Assembly: GCF_900101165.1 (NCBI RefSeq)
Contig: NZ_FNFK01000019.1
Coordinates: 1-35,124, forward strand
Origin: Alkalibacterium thalassium
GTDB lineage: Bacteria; Bacillota; Bacilli; Lactobacillales; Carnobacteriaceae_A
Direction of reading: 5' to 3'
Length of the DNA: 35,124 nucleotides
Both the position numbers and the translations under genes were made by a program. Position 1 is the stretch's first letter, and each line of letters starts with the position of its first letter. Below are positions 31,810-35,124 of the stretch, piece after piece. A model generated the notes under the pieces. It ran no database searches. It saw only the letters and a list, made by a program, of their open reading frames with translations, and had not been told where the DNA came from.

Positions 31810-32709
31810 ATGGAAAAATTAATAGAAGTGAACGCAGTTGAAAAATCTTTCGGTAAAACGAAGGCATTGGAAAAAGTCAGTTTCTCAGTCGACAAAGGGG
31901 AAATAGTCGGTTTCATCGGCCCAAATGGAGCAGGTAAATCTACCACGATCCGAATACTTCTGGGACTGATCAAAGCAGATGGGGGATCCGCTACTATCTT
32001 TGGCAAGGACGTCTGGAAAGAATCTGTTTCAATCCATAAACGTGTAGCTTATGTACCTGGGGATGTCAATCTCTGGCCCAATATGACTGGAGGAGAAGTC
32101 ATTGATCTATTCCTGAGCATGCGTGGAGTTGAAGTCGATAAAGAGCGTAAGGAAGAGCTGATCAGACGATTTGAATTCGATCCGACAAAAAAATGTCGGG
32201 CCTACTCAAAAGGAAACAGACAGAAAGTAGCTTTGATCGCTGCTTTTGCGGCCGATGCAGATGTCTACATCTTTGATGAGCCGACTTCTGGACTGGATCC
32301 GCTGCAGGAAAGAGTCTTTCAGGAATGTGCGAAGGAAGTGCTGGCCAAAGGGGCAAGTGTTCTGTTGTCCAGCCATATCCTATCAGAGGTCGAACGTCTC
32401 TGTGACCGTGTGGCTATCATACGTAAAGGTGTTATTGTAGAGTCAGGAACACTTGATGATCTGAGACATCTGACACGTACCCAGATAACACTAAAAACGG
32501 AAGAGGACATCTCATCAATCAGGGAGCAGTCCTTTGCCCATAATGTGTCGATTAACAGAGATCAGGTTGTTTTTCAGCTGGACAGTGATAAGTTCGATGC
32601 GTTTCTATCTTATGTACAACCGTTTAAAGTGCTGAAGCTTGAAAGTGCCCCTCCAAAACTCGAAGATCTGTTTATGCGTCATTATGAAACAGCTGAAGGA
32701 GTTGACTAA
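31810..32709 (+). CDS. ABC exporter ATPase
   Basis: 299 aa. Walker A GPNGAGKSTTIR, signature AYSKGNRQKVALIAAF (Lys-Gly-Asn variant of SGGQ), Walker B VYIFDEPTSGLDPLQER and H-loop LLSSHILSEVERL are present. The C-terminal domain ends PPKLEDLFMRHYE, as in antibiotic exporter ATPases. Its stop is followed at once by the ATG of the permease, so it pairs with that 12-helix protein. Confidence 0.93.
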   Translation: MEKLIEVNAVEKSFGKTKALEKVSFSVDKGEIVGFIGPNGAGKSTTIRILLGLIKADGGSATIFGKDVWKESVSIHKRVAYVPGDVNLWPNMTGGEVIDLFLSMRGVEVDKERKEELIRRFEFDPTKKCRAYSKGNRQKVALIAAFAADADVYIFDEPTSGLDPLQERVFQECAKEVLAKGASVLLSSHILSEVERLCDRVAIIRKGVIVESGTLDDLRHLTRTQITLKTEEDISSIREQSFAHNVSINRDQVVFQLDSDKFDAFLSYVQPFKVLKLESAPPKLEDLFMRHYETAEGVD

Positions 32710-32710
32710 C

Positions 32711-34309
32711 ATGATGCAGTCTCATGCACGAACCGGAAAAATCTTTGCTTTTACGATCAGAAAAGAATGGCTGAAACTGCTTCTCTGGCTGGCTGGCTGT
32801 GCTTTTTACGTGATCCTGGGTGCTGTGGCTTTTGTGGAGGTCTACGGGGATCCGCTTGAACGTCAGGCAATGGCTCAGGCGATGCAGAATCCGGCAATGG
32901 AAGCTTTATTTGGTCGCGCGATAGGAATAGATAATTATACGATTGGAGCCATGTACTCTCATACAATGACGATCATGGGATTTGTGCTTTTTGCGATCAT
33001 GTCTATACTTCTTGTCGTCCGTAACACGCGGTCAGAGGAAGAAGACGGTATTCTTGAACTGATTCAGGCTCTGCCGACTGGACGACTGGCATCTACTACG
33101 TCAGCGATCCTGCTTCTTGTTCTTACGAATACACTTCTAGCATTAATATCTACAGGTCTTCTGATAGGTCTGGGTGATTCAAGCATGACAACAGAGGGAG
33201 CTGTTCTGACCGGTGTATTATACGGACTGGTCGGACTGATATTTGGAGGAGTGACCTTAATTACGGCTCAGCTATCATCTAATGCCCGGGGAGCCATGAT
33301 GCTGTCATTTGGAGTCCTGGGCTTGTCCTATATCCTTCGTATAATAGGAGATTCTGGAGAGTTTGATGCCTTGAGCTGGATTTCACCTCTAGGTCTGCTT
33401 TACGGGGCTGAACCTTTCGTTGAGAATAACTGGTTTCCGGTATGGATCGGTCTGATAATAAGTCTAGTTCTGATCGTCACTGCTTTGGCTTTAAAACATA
33501 GACGAGATATTGGTGCCGGCCTGCTGAATGACAGGCCCGGGAAGAGACATGCTTCTTCTTTCCTGAAGACGCCTGTCGGATTTGTTCTAAAGCTCGTGAG
33601 AACTCCGCTGATTGTATGGGCTGTAGCTATGGTCCTGCTTGGGGTATCTTATGGGTCAGTAATTGGAGATATAGAAGATGTCCTTGCCGGAAATGAGATA
33701 ATTGAACAGATCATAGCAGGAGACGAAAGTGTCTCAATGACTGATCAGTTCATAGCCATGATCATGGGTGTGCTGGCGATGGCGGCTTCAATTCCGACAG
33801 TTCAGATTATTCTTAGAATAAGAGGAGAAGAAAAGAAAAACCGCATGGATAAATTAATCGCTGGAGCAAAGTCGCGGACGGCTGTATTAAGCACCTTTAT
33901 CCTGATAAGTTTAGCTGTTGCCATTATCTTTCAGCTCCTTCAGTCGCTCGCTTTCGGTGGATCAGCGGTAGCTATGGGTTATGACATATCATTGCTGGAT
34001 ATGGTCTCTGCCGGCCTTGCTTACCTGCCGGCTATGTTCGTTATGATCGGACTGACTGTCATGCTGGTCGGCTGGCTGCCGAAAGCTTCGTCATTCATCT
34101 GGCTGTATCTGGGCTTTGCTTTTATCTTATTGTACTTTGGGGGTCTATTCGATATCCCGGAAGCAGTCAGCTGGTTGTCTGCGTTTTATCATATTCCAGA
34201 AGTGCCTGTGGAAGACTGGAATGTATGGACGGCAATACTGCTGACCCTGATCGGTGCAGTTCTGACTATGCTCGGCGCAGCTGGATTCAAAAAAAGAGAT
34301 ATCGATTAA
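32711..34309 (+). CDS. 12-TM ABC exporter permease (polyketide-antibiotic exporter type)
   Basis: A 532-aa protein with about twelve hydrophobic helices in two six-helix halves, matching the fused permeases called putative exporters of polyketide antibiotics (COG3559-like). The first half begins FAFTIRKEWLKLLLWLAGCA; an amphipathic RHRRDIGAGLLNDRPGKRHA-like loop separates the halves at about 275-300. RSEEEDGILELIQALPTGRL and RGEEKKNRMDKLIAGAKSRT are equivalent cytoplasmic turns of the two halves, supporting internal duplication. ATG 32711 has GAAGGAG 9 nt upstream; the frame upstream to 32639 overlaps the ATPase gene and lacks a site. A terminator follows. Confidence 0.9.
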   Translation: MMQSHARTGKIFAFTIRKEWLKLLLWLAGCAFYVILGAVAFVEVYGDPLERQAMAQAMQNPAMEALFGRAIGIDNYTIGAMYSHTMTIMGFVLFAIMSILLVVRNTRSEEEDGILELIQALPTGRLASTTSAILLLVLTNTLLALISTGLLIGLGDSSMTTEGAVLTGVLYGLVGLIFGGVTLITAQLSSNARGAMMLSFGVLGLSYILRIIGDSGEFDALSWISPLGLLYGAEPFVENNWFPVWIGLIISLVLIVTALALKHRRDIGAGLLNDRPGKRHASSFLKTPVGFVLKLVRTPLIVWAVAMVLLGVSYGSVIGDIEDVLAGNEIIEQIIAGDESVSMTDQFIAMIMGVLAMAASIPTVQIILRIRGEEKKNRMDKLIAGAKSRTAVLSTFILISLAVAIIFQLLQSLAFGGSAVAMGYDISLLDMVSAGLAYLPAMFVMIGLTVMLVGWLPKASSFIWLYLGFAFILLYFGGLFDIPEAVSWLSAFYHIPEVPVEDWNVWTAILLTLIGAVLTMLGAAGFKKRDID

Positions 34310-34313
34310 TATT

Positions 34314-34360
34314 AATCAGACTTTAGAGGGGTATCCGTCTGAAGTCTGATTTTTATTTTT
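34314..34360 (+). terminator. Rho-independent terminator of the TetR-ABC operon
   Basis: Perfect 10-bp stem AATCAGACTT / AAGTCTGATT, 18-nt loop, then TTTTATTTTTT. Confidence 0.88.
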
Positions 34361-34379
34361 TACTACGATAAGTGTAGTA
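34361..34379. promoter_or_regulatory. Inverted repeat TACTAC-N7-GTAGTA, possible PadR operator
   Basis: Perfect 6-bp arms 95 bp before the PadR start codon. PadR-family regulators commonly bind inverted repeats in their own promoter; assignment by position only. Confidence 0.45.
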
Positions 34380-34473
34380 ATTAAAGGAAGCGTGTGCTAA
34401 ACTGATTACAACGACAGATGAAGTACTTTGTCTGTCCTTACATAATAGAAACAGTAGAAGGAGGTTTGGTCAA

Positions 34474-34815
34474 TTGATAAGCAGTGATGTGATAAGAGGG
34501 TACAATGATACATTTCTCCTGTCGCTTCTAATAGAAGGTGATTCATATGGCTATGCCTTGTCTAAAGAAATCAGAGACCGGACTGACGGGAACTATACGA
34601 TAAAAGAAACTACTATGTATTCTGCATTCAACCGGCTCAAGAAGAATGGTTATATCGAAGCGTACCCCGGAGATGTCACCCAGGGGAAGAAAAGGACTTA
34701 TTACCGGATAACAGAAGACGGACGTCGCTATCTGTCAGAGAAAAAAAGAGAATGGGCATTGACCAAGCAAGTAGTCGATCAAGTTGTTGGAGGGGAAAAG
34801 TTTGAAAATATGTAA
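34474..34815 (+). CDS. PadR-family transcriptional regulator
   Basis: 113 aa: a winged-helix domain with LLSLLIEGDSYGYALSKEIR, YTIKETTMYSAFNRLKKNGY and KKRTYYRITEDGRRYLSE (the wing), followed by a short dimerisation helix; the small PadR subfamily 2 size. Such genes usually precede a membrane protein or drug exporter they repress. TTG at 34474 has GGAGG 9 nt upstream. No partner gene follows: within 80 bp the sequence runs into an IS110-type transposase, so the regulated neighbour is probably displaced or lost. Confidence 0.92.
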   Translation: MISSDVIRGYNDTFLLSLLIEGDSYGYALSKEIRDRTDGNYTIKETTMYSAFNRLKKNGYIEAYPGDVTQGKKRTYYRITEDGRRYLSEKKREWALTKQVVDQVVGGEKFENM

Positions 34816-34895
34816 TTAAAGACTAATGAGGTGTAAAGGAGTAGGAGGCGCACTTAAAAAAGAGTTGGTTTTCATGAAAGTTTCAGAAAATGAAT

Positions 34896-35124
34896 TCAGC
34901 TAACTTTAATCGAGAACCCATGACTTTTTGCAAAGCTAATTGCTTGTTCGACAGTCATCTCTCTCCCTGGACGAAGCCCTTCGGTCTTATAGAGAGACGC
35001 ATTATAGGGTTCGTCACGAAGCAGCATATAATATATAGCTGTCAAAAGGCGACGTGCAATGGCAATAATCGCTTTTTTGTGGCCACGTCGTTTTTTTAAC
35101 TGTAAATATTTCTGGCGGTGTTCG
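34896..35124 (-). CDS. IS110-family transposase, C-terminal part (runs off the window)
   Basis: Read on the minus strand from the window edge to TGA at 34896-34898: EHRQKYLQLKKRRGHKKAII, AIARRLLTAIYYMLLRDEPY, NASLYKTEGLRPGREMTVEQ. The RRGHKKAIIAIARRLLTAIYYML block is the conserved C-terminal helix of IS110/IS116/IS902 transposases. About 76 residues are visible with no frameshift. These elements lack terminal inverted repeats, so the boundary with the PadR region cannot be placed exactly. Confidence 0.85.
   Translation of the reverse strand, partial: EHRQKYLQLKKRRGHKKAIIAIARRLLTAIYYMLLRDEPYNASLYKTEGLRPGREMTVEQAISFAKSHGFSIKVS

Noticed and set aside
34890-35099. 69-aa plus-strand frame
   Set aside because: It is antisense to the IS110 transposase C-terminus, which carries the conserved motif.

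Overview
The window looks like chromosomal DNA of a low-GC Gram-positive bacterium. Strong AAGGAGG-type ribosome binding sites, frequent TTG/GTG starts, PTS and PRD proteins, an LnrJK-LMN-like drug module and ComK/ComX-like regulators point to Bacillota. A Lactobacillales of Carnobacteriaceae type (Alkalibacterium or Marinilactibacillus kind) is my best guess; that is inference from protein content, not a search. Both edges are insertion sequences: a 5' IS200/IS605 TnpA fragment at the left and the C-terminal end of an IS110-family transposase at the right.

Left part (0.2-10 kb). A long ComK-like gene (minus strand) diverges from a ComX/SigH-like sigma factor followed by an N-acetylmuramoyl-L-alanine amidase without signal peptide. 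Then come decayed genes (ATP-grasp C-terminus, wecB) around a membrane-anchored metallophosphoesterase, an MFS transporter, a GT2-GtrA fusion and a DUF6933/pRiA4b fusion protein.

Middle (10-25.5 kb). A single-gene nanE, two oxidoreductases and a DUF4153 membrane protein precede a sugar PTS locus: PRD activator, EIIA, EIIB, UlaA-like EIIC and a SIS-domain protein, followed by a glycerol-dehydrogenase-like enzyme. The ascorbate catabolic genes (ulaG, ulaD, ulaE, ulaF) are absent, so the substrate is open. Next are an unknown 160-aa protein, an Old-Yellow-Enzyme/GtrA/isochorismatase operon and an unknown 175-aa protein.

Right part (25.8-34.8 kb). This is a drug-defence block: histidine kinase, response regulator and a three-gene ABC-2 exporter resembling LnrJK-LnrLMN; then TetR, ABC ATPase and a 12-TM exporter of the polyketide-antibiotic type; then a PadR regulator whose downstream partner seems to have been lost to the IS110 copy.

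The least explained signal is non-coding. Three intergenic regions (about 3.73, 8.56 and 21.75 kb) carry palindromes repeated with a 51-52 bp period. Two of these arrays are clearly the same family: three units each of 32-33 bp, 13-nt arms with consensus SAATR....CATAA, and a 6-7 nt loop. Each lies after a terminator and 140-250 bp upstream of a plus-strand gene. They fit no feature class I recognise.
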